A stretch of DNA of 64,000 nt from Chrysomallon squamiferum. Lineage: Eukaryota; Mollusca; Gastropoda; Neomphalida; Peltospiridae. The notes under the pieces are model-generated. The model had not been told where the DNA came from and did not search any database. It saw only the letters and a program-made list of their open reading frames with translations. Shown one piece after another: positions 1-14,924 of the stretch. The first letter of the stretch is position 1. Each line of letters opens with the position of its first letter. The position numbers and the translations under genes are program-made. The stretch covers positions 1,491,686 to 1,555,685 of the forward strand of contig CM022678.1 of assembly GCA_012295275.1 (NCBI GenBank). The letters are read 5' to 3'.

Positions 1-216
1 ATGAAAGAAAGGCATAAAATCCAGAATAAATCATCTAAATAATATTTAGAAAAATAAAATAAGTTTAATAAAACACAAGAAAAAACAAAGACAAAAAATT
101 ATAATAAAATAAAATGAAATGGAAACGAAATGAAATAATAAAATAAAAATAGTAACAAAATAAAATAAATAAAATAAAAAATAAATAAATAATAAATAAA
201 TAAATAAATAAAATAA

Positions 217-251
<35 letters not shown>

Positions 252-376
252 AAAAATAATTGTTTTAGAAGAATGAAATAAAAACAGATAAATAAATAAA
301 CAGGTAAATAAACAGATAAATAAACAGATAAATAAACAGATAAATAAATAAACAGATAAATAAACATTCTGCGTAC
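1..376. repeat. AT-rich tetranucleotide arrays in a GTF3C2 intron
   Basis: Repeated TAAA/CAAA-type tetranucleotides with scattered interruptions fill this stretch. No exon could be identified; it is the start of the intron after exon 14. Confidence 0.8.
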
Positions 377-820
377 AAATCTTCGTTTTGCGACGTTCTT
401 CATGTCGACGTCTTCAGACAAGTTGACAGCTTTGTGTCCCACGATGCTTCCACCAGAGTCACAGCTCAGCACAAAGTTAAACAACGGAGAGAAAGCCACA
501 TCCTGTAAACAAACAAACAAAGAAATAAACAAACAAACAAACAAACAAACAAATAAATAAAACAAACAAACAAACAAACAAACAATAAACAAACAAACAA
601 ATAATAAACAAACAAACAAATAAACAAACAAATAATAAATAAACAAACAAATAAAGAAATAAAGAAATAAAGAAATAAAGAAAAAAAAAATAAGAAAATA
701 AGAAATAAATAATTAAACATATAAGAAAATAAAAATAAATAAATAAATAAATAAAAATAAATAAGTAAAAAATAAATAAATAAGAAAATAAGAAATAAAT
801 AAACATATAAGAAAATAAAA

Positions 821-860
<40 letters not shown>

Positions 861-2156
861 AAATAAGAAAATAAATAAATAAATAAATAAATAAGAAAAT
901 AAGAAATAAATAATTAAACATATAAGAAAATATTAATAAATAAATAAATAAATAATAAATAAGAAAATAAATAAATAAATAAATAAATAAATAAGAAAAT
1001 AAACAAATATAAAATTCAAATACATGGAAAAAGAAAAGAAGTAAATATGTATAAAAATAAATAAAAATAATATTAATAATAATTTCAACAGAATATAAAC
1101 AGAATGTTTTAATAAATAAACAAAAAAAATTAGAAAATTAAAATACATATAAATAAATAAAGTTATGTAAAGGAAATAAACAGAAAAAAAAAACAAAATA
1201 AAATAATTCCATGGAAAAAAATAAATAATTATTATGATTAGCAAAAAAAATGTTCTTACCCAGGCACATGAGTTGTGGACAGTGAGTGGACCTTTAAACA
1301 TACCGGTCAGTCCTCTGTAGCCACACTCCAGAAAATGGACACCTGTGTGTTCCAAACTGCAAAACAGTTGTTTTGTTATCAATAAATCAATAAATAAATA
1401 AATAAAAAAGTAATATATGTAAATAAATAAACATAAATAAAAGCATATAAAAGCAAATAAATAAATAAAGAAAGAAAGAAAGAAAGAAAGTTAGAAAGAA
1501 AAATAAATAATATAATATAATATAATATAATATAATATAATTTATATAACATAATATAATATAATATATAAATAAATAAGCATAAATAAAAGCAAATAAA
1601 TAAATAAATCAACAATTGTTGAATAATTCTCAAAGTAGCAAAAAATAACAATAACAATAACAATAACAATAATAATAACATTAATAACACTTTAAATAAA
1701 AAAACCAGAACAAATAATTAAAAGCCTATAAACAAACAAACAAACAATTTAACAAATGAATACTACACACACACATGTTCAATTTACAGATTCAAAAATC
1801 ACAGTCACGTACCTGTACCCATCATCCTTCGCCACCAGCACCCCACAGTTCAGTGGCCCCGCCCACTCGCAGGACGTGACCGGTCCTATCTCCACCTGGA
1901 AGTAGGGTTTCGACGGATTGTTCATGTTCCAGAACTTCAGCTGCTTGTCGTAGCTTGCCGTGGAAAAAGTCGAAGGCAGAAACGGATTCCATTTACAGTG
2001 CATCACCATGCGCTGGTGTCCCTTGAATGTCCAGAACGGTAAAATCTGCAGTTCTGGCGACGATGTGACGAGAAGAGGCGACGATGTCATCAGATCCCAG
2101 ATTTGTATGTATCCTGATTAAACATTTATTATTGTATTATTATTATTATTATTATT

Positions 2157-2192
<36 letters not shown>

Positions 2193-2198
2193 ATTTTT

Positions 2199-2243
<45 letters not shown>

Positions 2244-2337
2244 GTTTGTTGTTATTTTTATTATTATTATTGTTTTTGTCATTTTTATTATTGTTATTAT
2301 TTTATTATTATTATTATTATTATTATTGTTATTGTTA

Positions 2338-2381
<44 letters not shown>

Positions 2382-5300
2382 GTCATTGCTGCTACAATTG
2401 CTACTAGCACAATGTTCAGACATTATATATATTTTTTTTATTGTTATTATTAATTATCATTAATAATGTAAATATATCAGTATTATTACTTAGTCATTAC
2501 TGTTATTATCATTATTTTCATTGCTATATGCTCTGTTACACACTGAACAGACAGATGAACAGACGGACAGACAGACAGACATATTTGCAATTTTACCTTT
2601 TGCATATCCTGCCATAATGTTGCGACATTCCTTGCCTGGTTGCCAAGCAACAGATAAACATGATCCTAAATCTAGAACAGAGAATAACATACAAAACATA
2701 TAGATTGATGTTTTAATTATGAAACCAACACTGTTGAAAACTTAGATAAGTAAAAGAAAAACCACAATAATAATAATTTTAATAAAAATAAAGATTTTAA
2801 AAATGTCAGTCTTCTGATGTTTTCATTAAGAAATACCACACGTGTGACATACTACTCATTTTGCTGGAAGGGGTCAAATATCTCTTTTAATTGCTTTATG
2901 TTACAAATTATTTATTTTTCATTAAGGGCTTTAATCAAAACCAAATGATATTTTTAAATTTAACATCAATATTTAAAAAAAAAATTTCATTGCAATTATA
3001 ATTTTTTTTAATTACTATAGTTTTATTATTATTTTTATTAATGTCACAATGAAAATGAAAAGAGGAGTAAAAAACTATACCAGACACTGGTCTAATCTGC
3101 AGGACAATGGAAGGAGGTGGACGACAGATCATGGTCAGTGACTGGACTTCAGAAGAATCAGGCTGGGAGAGAACTTCTGGGTGTGGAATACTGGAAATAT
3201 AAAACACACAGACACAGTGTGAATCTATCACAGTATACACTGAGCAGAGATTGAAATACTGGAAATATAAAACACACAGACACAGTGTGAATCTATCACA
3301 GTATACACTGAGCAGAGATTGAAATACTGGAAATATAAAACACAGACACAGTGTGAATCTATCACAGTATACACTGAGCAGAGCATTGAAATACTGGAAA
3401 TATAAAACACAGTGTGTGAATCTATCACAGTATACACTGAGCAGAGATTGAAATACTGGAAATATAAAACACAGTGTGAATCTATCACAGTATACACTGA
3501 GCAGAGATTGAAATACTGGAAATATAAAACACACAGACACAGTGTGAATCTATCACAGTATACACTGAGCAGAGATTGAAATACTGGAAATATAAAACAC
3601 AGTGTGAATCTATCACAGTATACACTGAGCAGAGATTGAAATACTGGAAATATAAAACACAGTGTGAATCTATCACAGTATACACTGAGCAGAGATTGAA
3701 ATACTGGAAATATAAAACACAGTGTGAATCTATCACAGTATACACTGAGCAGAGATTGAAATACTGGAAATATAAAACACACAGACACAGTGTGAATCTA
3801 TCACAGTATACACTGAGCAGAGATTGAAATACTGGAAATATAAAACACAGTGTGAATCTATCACAGTATACACTGAGCAGAGATTGAAATACTGGAAATA
3901 TAAAACACAGACACAGTGTGAATCTATCACAGTATACACTGAGCAGATATTGAAATACTGGAAATATAAAACACACAGACACAGTGTGAATCTATCACAG
4001 TATACACTGAGCAGAGATTGAAATACTGGAAATATAAAACACAGACACAGTGTGAATCTATCACAGTATACACTGAGCAGAGATTGAAATACTGGAAATA
4101 TAAAACACAGACACAGTGTGAATCTATCACAGTATACACTGAGCAGATATTGAAATACTGGAAATATAAAACACACAGACACAGTGTGAATCTATCACAG
4201 TATACACTGAGCAGAGATTGAAATACTGGAAATATAAAACACAGACACAGTGTGAATCTATCACAGTATACACTGAGCAGAGATTGAAATACTGGAAATA
4301 TAAAACACAGTGTGAATCTATCACAGTATACACTGAGCAGAGATTGAAATACTGGAAATATAAAACACAGACACAGTGTGAATCTATCACAGTATACACT
4401 GAGCAGAGATTGAAATACTGGAAATATAAAACACACAAACACAGTGTGAATCTATCACAGTATACACTGAGCAGATATTGAAATACTGGAAATATAAAAC
4501 ACAGTGTGAATCTATCACAGTATACACTGAGCAGAGATTGAAATACTGGAAATATAAAACACAGACACAGTGTGAATCTATCACAGTATACACTGAACAG
4601 AGATTGAAATACTGGAAATATAAAACACAAACACAGTGTGAATCTATCACAGTATACACTGAGCAGAGATTGAAATACTGGAAATATAAAACACACAGAC
4701 ACAGTGTGAATCTATCACAGTATACACTGAGCAGATATTGAAATACTGGAAATATAAAACACAGAAACACAGTGTGAATCTATCACAGTATACACTGAGC
4801 AGATATTGAAATACTGGAAATATAAAACACACAGACACAGTGTGAATCTATCACAGTATACACTGAGCAGATATTGAAATACTGGAAATATAAAACACAG
4901 TGTGAATCTATCACAGTATACACTGAGCAGAGATTGAAATACTGGAAATATAAAACACACAGACACAGTGTGAATCTATCACAGTATACACTGAGCAGAG
5001 ATTGAAATACTGGAAATATAAAACACAGAAATACTGGAAATATAAAACACAGTGTGAATCTATCACAGTATACACTGAGCAGAGATTGAAATACTGGAAA
5101 TATAAAACACAGTGTGAATCTATCACAGTATACACTGAGCAGAGATTGAAATACTGGAAATATAAAACACAGTGTGAATCTATCACAGTATACACTGAGC
5201 AGAGATTGAAATACTGGAAATATAAAACACAGACACAGTGTGAATCTATCACAGTATACACTGAGCAGATATTGAAATACTGGAAATATAAAACACAGTG

Positions 5301-6858
5301 TGAATCTATCACAGTATACACTGAACAGAGATTGAAATACTGGAAATATAAAACACAGACACAGTGTGAATCTATCACAGTATACACTGAGCAGAGATTG
5401 AAATACTGGAAATATAAAACACAGACACAGTGTGAATCTATCACAGTATACACTGAGCAGAGATTGAAATACTGGAAATATAAAACACACACACAGTGTG
5501 AATCTATCACAGTATACACTGAGCAGATTTTGAAATACTGGAAATATAAAACACACACACAGTGTGAATCTATCACAGTATACACTGAGCAGAGATTGAA
5601 ATACTGGAAATATAAAACACAGTGTGAATCTATCACAGTATACACTGAGCAGAGATTGAAATACTGGAAATATAAAACACACAGACACAGTGTGAATCTA
5701 TCACAGTATACACTGAGCAGAGATTGAACTACTGGAAATATAAAACACACAGACACAGTGTGAATCTATCACAGTATACACTGAGCAGAGATTGAAATAC
5801 TGGAAATATAAAACACAGTGTGAATCTATCACAGTATACACTGAGCAGAGATTGAAATACTGGAAATATAAAACACAGTGTGAATCTATCACAGTATACA
5901 CTGAGCAGAGATTGAAATACTGGAAATATAAAACACAGACACACTGAGCAGAGAAAATATAAAACACAGTGTGTGAATCTATCACAGTATACACTGAGCA
6001 GAGATTGAAATACTGGAAATATAAAACACAGACACAGTGTGAATCTATCACAGTATACACTGAGCAGAGATTGAAATACTGGAAATATAAAACACAGACA
6101 CAGTGTGAATCTATCACAGTATACACTGAGCAGAGATTGAAATACTGGAAATATAAAACACAGTGTGAATCTATCACAGTATACACTGAGCAGAGATTGA
6201 AATACTGGAAATATAAAACACACAGACACAGTGTGAATCTATCACAGTATACACTGAGCAGAGATTGAAATACTGGAAATATAAAACACAGTGTGAATCT
6301 ATCACAGTATACACTGAGCAGAGATTGAAATACTGGAAATATAAAACACAGTGTGAATCTATCACAGTATACACTGAGCAGAGATTGAAATACTGGAAAT
6401 ATAAAACACAGACACAGTGTGAATCTATCACAGTATACACTGAGCAGAGATTGAAATACTGGAAATATAAAACACACAGACACAGTGTGAATCTATCACA
6501 GTATACACTGAGCAGAGATTGAAATACTGGAAATATAAAACACAGTGTGTGTGAATCTATCACAGTATACACTGAGCAGAGATTGAAATACTGGAAATAT
6601 AAAACACAGACACAGTGTGAATCTATCACAGTATACACTGAGCAGAGATTGAAATACTGGAAATATAAAACACAGACACAGTGTGAATCTATCACAGTAT
6701 ACACTGAGCAGAGACCAAATTACAATTCATGCACACATGTAAATACACACGTTACATTATATAATAACATGTATGACAATAAACAGACATTTACATCCCC
6801 TCCTCAAACACATATACATGTATAAACATACATTTTCATTCACACACACACCCACACC

Positions 6859-6904
<46 letters not shown>

Positions 6905-6986
6905 CACACACATAAACTTAAAAAATCATTTTTTTTTTTATAAAAAATTATATTCATTGACAAATATGCTGCATACATAGACAAGT

Positions 6987-7033
<47 letters not shown>

Positions 7034-7700
7034 TATACACACACCCACACAATAATATATTTGCTTACAAACACATTACACACTAAAATATAATGTACAT
7101 TCAGATATAAACACATACATCCTTACATACATATGTATATTTACATATCAGACACAATATTAAAAAACACAGACAAACAGACAATCAGATATTTGCCTGT
7201 CTCTGTATAAAACTATTAACTAAATCTGTTCACCTGTAAATAAAAACTTCTCCTGTAGAACAGCCCAAGGCCAGTAACCCTAGTCGAGGTAGGAACTCTT
7301 CTGACTGTGAGACAGAATAAATTTTAAAAAATCAATTAAAACTTGTAATTCAGATCAATTAAAAAAAAAAAAAAAAAAAATTAAAAGAAGTTAAAAAAAT
7401 AATAATAATAAACATATATAAACAAAAATAAAATAAAGTAAGTGGCAAGTTTGTGTGGGAGGTCAGGGTTCAAAGGTTAAATGTGAGGACTCACGTTATC
7501 TTCGTTAAGGTACTCGACTGGGTTTTCCCAGGCGCCATTTGGACACCAGCAGACGCTGCGCACTGGACCAACATCGTGAGCAACAGACACAGACAAAACA
7601 GGTTGTGGAATGAACTTGCTGAAAGATACGTAATAATGGAATGAAATAATAATAATAATGAAAACAATAATGACAATACCATAATAATAATAATAATAAC

Positions 7701-7731
<31 letters not shown>

Positions 7732-7806
7732 TAATAATAATAATAATGATAATAATAAATATAAAATAATAAATAATAATGATAATGATAATAATGTGGT
7801 GAGACA

Positions 7807-7893
<87 letters not shown>

Positions 7894-7935
7894 GTATGAT
7901 GATAATGAATAATAATAATAGTAATAATAATAATG

Positions 7936-7999
<64 letters not shown>

Positions 8000-8502
8000 T
8001 GATGATGATGATAATGATATTAATAACATTGATAATAATAAAAATAGTAATAATATCCATGATTATTAAAACTAACAATAATAAAAATAAAAAATACTAA
8101 AAATACCTCACGCATTATTATCTGAAACTTACAAAAAGACTAAAATAAAAAGTCCACTAACATGAAATGTTATTTAAAACGTCCATTATTTTTGAAACTA
8201 CTAAAACTATAAAACTAACACTATTTTTTTTGAAACTACTAAAACTATAAAACTGTTATTTTTGAAACTACTAAAACTATAAAACTGTTATTTGTGAAAG
8301 CAGAGATCAGACGCACTCCTGACTGTTGAGAATTCCGAAACTCCAGATCTGTACGAGTCCGGGCTCCGGAACTGATTCGTGAGGCCGATGGTTGCTCTCC
8401 ATCGAACGGTCGCACACGAGAGCCACGAACTGCCGCGCAGACTCCTCACTCGGAATCGGACACCACTCTATCCCCCACACCGTCCCCCACAAAAATAGTC
8501 GA
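377..8502 (-). CDS. GTF3C2: GTF3C2 exons 7-14: WD40 propeller region
   Basis: Exons 8502-8317, 7618-7495, 7304-7234, 3190-3081, 2671-2597, 2113-1813, 1356-1260 and 502-377 encode the WD40-type repeats that form the propeller of TFIIIC110, which pairs with TFIIIC220 in the family. Blades are visible as VWGIEWCP...VQIWSFG, VRSVCWCPNGAWE, LGLLALGCSTGEVFIY, CLSVAWQPG...MAGYAKG, then YIQIWDL and HQRMVMHCKWNP...KQLKFWNM in exon 12. Exons 13 and 14 match the following family segments (GVHFLECGYRG, FVLSCDSGGSIVGH, KRRF). Exon 14 ends at 377 with donor GTACGC, and the next exon lies beyond position 1. The 4-kb intron between 7233 and 3191 is almost filled by a minisatellite. Confidence 0.9.
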
Positions 8503-9931
8503 CTGGTCTGAAGTTAAAACAAATGTGCTGCAAGTTAATTTTGCGTTTCAGAAATTTTCTGTTTATAAACACAATTAAAAAAAGAACGAAAATGAGTGTA
8601 TCTGTGTATACATGTGTACGTACGTATGTACATATGTACAGACATTACATATCTACATACACACACACACACACATATACATACATAGATATAGTATTTT
8701 TTACTATTTCTATTAATAGATTATATTAGCTTTTTTTTACTATTATTACTTTTATTTATTTAATACATCTATTTATTTATTTGTTGTTACTATCCAAATA
8801 ATAATTATTATTATCTTTAATTTTGTTTTTAATGCTTTTATATTATTATTATTGCTTTTATAATCATCATCATTATTAAATGAATATAAATAAACTAAGT
8901 GTATTTTTAACTTTCTCATTGTTTCTTTATAACTTCATGTCTACTATTCTTTAAAAAAAAAAAAAATATTAAATCATTATTTCTACTATTTATTTATATT
9001 TTATTATAATTTTATTTATTTTATTTTACTTCTTTATTATTTAATTCTGTTTTATTCTGTTTGTTGTTGTTGTTTTGTTTGTTGGCAGTTTCATGGTTTA
9101 TTTATTTAGTTCTTTTTGTTCTATTTGTTGTTTTTTTGGGGGGTTTTGTTGTTGTTTTTTTTGATTTGTTTACCTTTTGTTGTGTATGACTCAGTCCACA
9201 TCAGTCTTCTGATGTCTGATTTGACATTTTTATGTGTCACCCAAAAATCTGGACTAACCAAAGTCTCAGGCAAATATTTTTCTCTTTCTCTACAAAAAAA
9301 GAAATTGTAAAATAAATCATAATTTCAGAACATATATAAATAAATATTAACAAAAAATATATCCTAATTATATATTCTTCAGACCAAAAAAAAAAGGTAA
9401 TATTGGTACTAGACCTTTAATAATGATAAATGCTCAAAGCTTGGTTGCACTAACAAAACAATAAATCAGATAATCATCTTTAAAAGGGTTAAAATGAAAA
9501 CAAATCCACTTTAATTTCAGAGATTAGGTGTTTGTACAATGAAGTGAAAAAGGCTAACATTAAGGAGGAGGCCACTTTGACTTTCACATCGTATTTTCAA
9601 ACAGTTGAAAGGAGGGTTTAGAAGGGGTTAAACTGAGGGATGACCTACTCTCCGTCCAGGGGCGTCCAGTCACGGACTGCTGGTCTGAGGAGGGGGAAGA
9701 TGCAGTCGGGTTTTTCCTGGGCTTGCAGGACGCCACATACCACAGGGAAAACATCGGGGTTGTCAAACACGTTGTAGGCACTGTGACCAGCTGACTTCCT
9801 CAGCGACTTCGACGCTGTTAGTTTGACTGTGTTAAATAAATAAATAAATAAGTAAATAAGTAAGTAAGTAAATAATTAAATAAATAAATATATAAATAAA
9901 TATACAAATAAATATATAATAAATAAGTAAG

Positions 9932-9966
<35 letters not shown>

Positions 9967-12900
9967 ACAAATAAATAAATAAGTAAATAAATATATAAAT
10001 AAATAAACAAATAAATGAATAAGTAAATAAATAAATAAATAAATAAGTAAGTAAGTAAATAAATAAATAAACAAATAAATGAATAAGCAAATAAATAAAT
10101 AAATAAATAAGTAAGTAAATAAATAAATAAATAAACGAATAAATGAATAAGTAAATAAATAAATAAGTAAATAAATAAATAAATAAATAAATATATAACT
10201 AAATAAATAAATAAATAAATAAGTAAATAAGTAAATATATAAATAAATAAATAAATAAATAAAATTTATATTTGCAATAAAGAAAAAGAAGAATAAAAAG
10301 AGAATTAACAACAAAGAAGAAATAAAAGTGATCCAGATGAATAAACAGACAGAAATAAATAAAACAGACAAATGTATGCAGAGAGAGAAAACAGAAAGAA
10401 ACAGACAGATTATGAGAGAAAAGAAACAGAAAGAAACAGACAGATGTATAACAAAAGAAACAGACAGATGTATTAAACAGAAAGAAACAGACAGATGTAT
10501 GCAGAAAGAGAAACAGAGAGACAGAAAGAAACAGACAGATGTATGCAGACAGAGAGACAGAGAGAAAAGAAACAGACAGATGTATGCAGAGAGAGAGAAA
10601 CAGAAAGAAACAGACAGATGTATGCAGAGAGAGAAGAAAAAACAGAAAGAGACAGATGTATGCAGAGACAGAGAGACAGAGAGACAGAAAGAAACAGACA
10701 GATGTATGCAGAGAGAGAGAAACAGAAAGAAACAGACAGATGTATGCAGAGACAGAGAAACAGAAAGAAACAGACAGATGTATGCAGAGACAGAGAAACA
10801 GAAAGAAACAGACAGATGTATGCAGAGAGAGAGAAACAGAAAGAAACAGACAGATGTATGCAGAGACAGAGAAACAGAAAGAAACAGACAGATGTATGCA
10901 GAGACAGAGAAACAGAAAGAAACAGACAGATGTAAGAGAGAGAAAACAGAAAGAAACAGACAGATGTATGCAGAGACAGAGAGACAGAAAGAAACAGACA
11001 GATGTATGCAGAGAGAGAGAAACAGAAAGAAACAGACAGATGTATGCAGAGACAGAGAAACAGAAAGAAACAGACAGATGTATGCAGAGACAGAGAAACA
11101 GAAAGAAACAGACAGATGTATGCAGAGACAGAGAGACAGAAAGAAACAGAACGATAAAGACAGGGGTACTACAGAGACAGAGAGAAGAAAACAGATAAAA
11201 ATAATAAAACAACAGCAATTATGACATTTTGAAAACACTGACTGTGAAATAATAATAACAGTGGAGAAGAGAAATCTGTCGTGTTACCGTTATTTGATAA
11301 TTCAATAGCAGAATTCACATCATAATCTGCATCAACTTCCTTTTTTCTTCGTTTGTGTCGCTTCGGGTTTGGGTCAACAGCATCAAGGTCGTTTATACTT
11401 TCCAGAGCTCTGGAATAATTAAAACAGTTTCATTTAATTAGTCTGTATATTTAAATTAATGTATATATTTCTTATTTTATATTTTTAATCTTTTTTCTGT
11501 TTGCATTTTTATTTGTTTTGTTCTCTTAATAGTATGTATGACTTTCTCAAAAACTTCTTTTTTGTTTCTTTTTTTTTAACAGAATAAACAATTATAATTT
11601 AAAAATTTTCAAATTTATCTCTTGTATTTAATTTTCATTTTAATGTTTGTCAACTTTCAATTTTTATAGTTTTTAATTTTCATTTTCTCTTTTGCATTTT
11701 TATTCATATTTTCTTCAATAGCAGTTTTTCACTTTTCATTTTGTAACTAATATAATATACACAATTTTCATATCAACTTTGTCTGATAATTTTTTTATTT
11801 TCATAATTTAATTTAAATTCATTTTATTTTCTTCAGCTCTCATGACTTTGTCATACGGATTTTCTTTAACAAGACATTTTGTTTTCAAATTATATTTTCA
11901 TAACCAGACATTATTCAATTTATACTTTACACACTTAAAAGATTCAATCAGTTTTCAAAATGAACCCACTTTTTTGCTGCAACTCGTTTTCTGATTCCCA
12001 TTTTGTTCAGTTCGACGTCCTCGCCGGTCGTGTTTTTGTTTCGTTCGTTCATCAGCGCGAGCTGAGCGTTCACCTTCTCCGACGTCCCTCTGCGCCTTCT
12101 CGTGCGCGTACACGTGCTGTGACATGAACATCCGCTTCTGTAGCTTGTTACACACCTTACACAGCTCCCTCTCATCCTGCTCACAAACAAACAAACAAAC
12201 AAACAAATAAACAAACAAATAAGTTAGATAAATAAATAAACAAACAAACAAATAAATAAACAAACAAGTAAGTAGATAAATAAACAAACAAATAAACAAA
12301 CAAACAAATAAACAAACAAATAAATAAATAAACAAACAAGTAAGTTAGATAAATAAACAAACAAACAAACAAACAAATAAACAAGTAAGTAAAAAATAAT
12401 TAAACAAACAAGTAGATAAACAAACAAACAAACAACAAATAAAAAATAAATAAATAAACAAATCAGTAATAGATATATAAACAAACAAACAAACAAATAA
12501 ATAAACAAACAAATAAAAAATAAACAAACAAATAAAAAATAAACAAACAAACAAAAACAAATTTAAACAAACAAAATAAATAAATAAACAAACAAACAAA
12601 TAAACAAGTATATATAATTAAACAAACATATAGATAAATAAACAAATAAACAACAAATAAAAAATAAATAAATAAAAAAATAATATATAAACAAATATAA
12701 GTAAATAAATATATAAAATAAATGAAAGTAAAGAAATAACAATATAAGAAATAAACAAATAAATAAATGAAATAAACAACAAATAATAATAAATAAATAA
12801 AAAATAAAATAAAATAAGCAACAAATAAAAAAAAATAAAAAATCAGTAGATATATAAACAAAAGTAAGTAAATAAATATATATAAATAAATGAAAAAACA

Positions 12901-12981
12901 AATGAGAGTAAATAAATAAATAATAACACAAACATAAGTAAATAAGTAAAACAATAAATATAAATAAATTTAAAAAAAAAC

Positions 12982-13013
<32 letters not shown>

Positions 13014-13673
13014 CAAAATGTTGTGACCATTTCCTCAAAAAGCAAACAAAGACACATCCATCACCAACTGAGACTTTTACAAATTACCCACAGTTCTCTC
13101 ACTTTCAATTAGATTTGTTTAATTCTAACAAACAAACACTGAATCAAATGTATATAACTAAAACAAATCACATTTATTTATAAAAACAAAATTTAAAAAA
13201 TATTTTACTTTTAAATCTGCCTCATCATACAAAAGTGTTTTTCAATAATAATCAACATACCTCACGTCCACACCAGTCCAGGTGAAACCTGTAGTACTGT
13301 ACTCCGTGGTGTACTTTCCTACAGTTTGGACAGAACAGTTTACCTGTCTGTTTTAAAATTCTTGTCAAGGCGGGGCCATCAGTAGCTCCCCCAGGGCATT
13401 CAGGAGTCCACTGTGAAAATACATTTCACGTTTTATTAAAAGTAAAAGTTTGCTAAAATAGTAAAAACAATGACTTTTAAATAAAATAAAAACTGAAATT
13501 TAAACGATAATTTAATTACAGCTTTCCATGAATCAAAATTTTTACTTTTAATGAAAATGTATTTTCTCATACATGTTAATTTAAATTAAAATTTCCTGTC
13601 ACTAAACATTTACTGAAAAAAAAAAAAAAAGCATTTCTCCTCTGGCAAATATTTTCTCCTTTATTACTTTTTC

Positions 13674-13704
<31 letters not shown>

Positions 13705-14891
13705 ACCTTTATTTTCTTCTTATTAAATTTTATCTTTAACTAATTTGTTAAAAACAAGATTAACTACATTTCATACTCTACAAAATTATTTCATTTGCAA
13801 AAGAAAAATATTCCGGTTCATAACCAACGCAGTACAATTACGGTTGCTGTGGTAACAACTACTATTTCTGTGGTAATAATTATTGTTGCTATAGAGATGA
13901 CTACTGTTGCCATGGTAACAGTCTTACCCAAGCCTGGTGTGCATGTATGAGGTGACTCTTCAGACAGCTCAGACTTGCCTGGTCTTCGTGACAACGCAGA
14001 CACACGGTGGACACGTCCTGAAACGACAGACAGACAGACAGGTGAACTTTCCAGAACACAAGTAAACACAGACACTGAAACGTTTTACAGCAAATTCTCA
14101 ATGACGGAGACAAATAAAGGCTGATGGTTATAGATAAGCAGCAGGTAACTATTAGTATACAGGTGTGCATTATGGATTACTAGCAGGTAACTATTAGTAT
14201 AAATGGATCACTACACACACACATACACATTATGGATCACTAGCAAAACAAAAGTATACAGGTGTGCATTACACTAGCAGGTAACTATTAGTATACATGT
14301 CATTATGGATTAAACATAGACTATTACACATTACACACTATTAGTATACAGGTAATATGGATATATATATATATATATAGGTGTGCATTATGGATCCTAG
14401 CAGGTGACTATTACATACATACATTTTCACTAGAGGTGACTATTAGTATACAGACACATACACAAACATTTTTAGATACAGGTGTGCATTAACAGAGGTA
14501 ACATTATATACAGGTGTGCAAATTACACATAAACATATACATACATGGATTTGGATTACATAACTTTACATACATAGATTATAAACAAACAGGTCCATTA
14601 TGGACACATTTTCAGAGATTATTTACACACCTAGCACAACACATATAAAATACATGTACACACAAACACACAAACATACAGACACCAAAAACACATGTAT
14701 AAACACACCACACACACACATTCACATATATAATATATATATATAAAAACACCCATACATTTTAGACACAAACTTCATACACAAACATTTTAGGCATGCA
14801 AACAGACACAAAAACACATTATACACACCTCATACTCACACACACACATGCAGATGTAAACACACTTTTCACATTCACTCAGACATGCACG

Positions 14892-14924
<33 letters not shown>

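Noticed and set aside
3191-6714. CRISPR-like regular repeats and many long open frames
   Set aside because: Units are contiguous without unique spacers, and the reading frames are repeat translations in all frames; it is an intron minisatellite in an animal genome.
8317-8324. Alternative exon 7 donor at 8323 with exon 8 starting at 7562
   Set aside because: It also keeps phase but drops the PQPVLSVSVAHDVGPV segment, which fits the family; the donor at 8316 with acceptor before 7618 retains it.
9832-11238. 468-codon open frame on the minus strand
   Set aside because: It spans a tetranucleotide array and a purine-rich minisatellite inside a GTF3C2 intron; composition is only L, F, S, C, Y and I.
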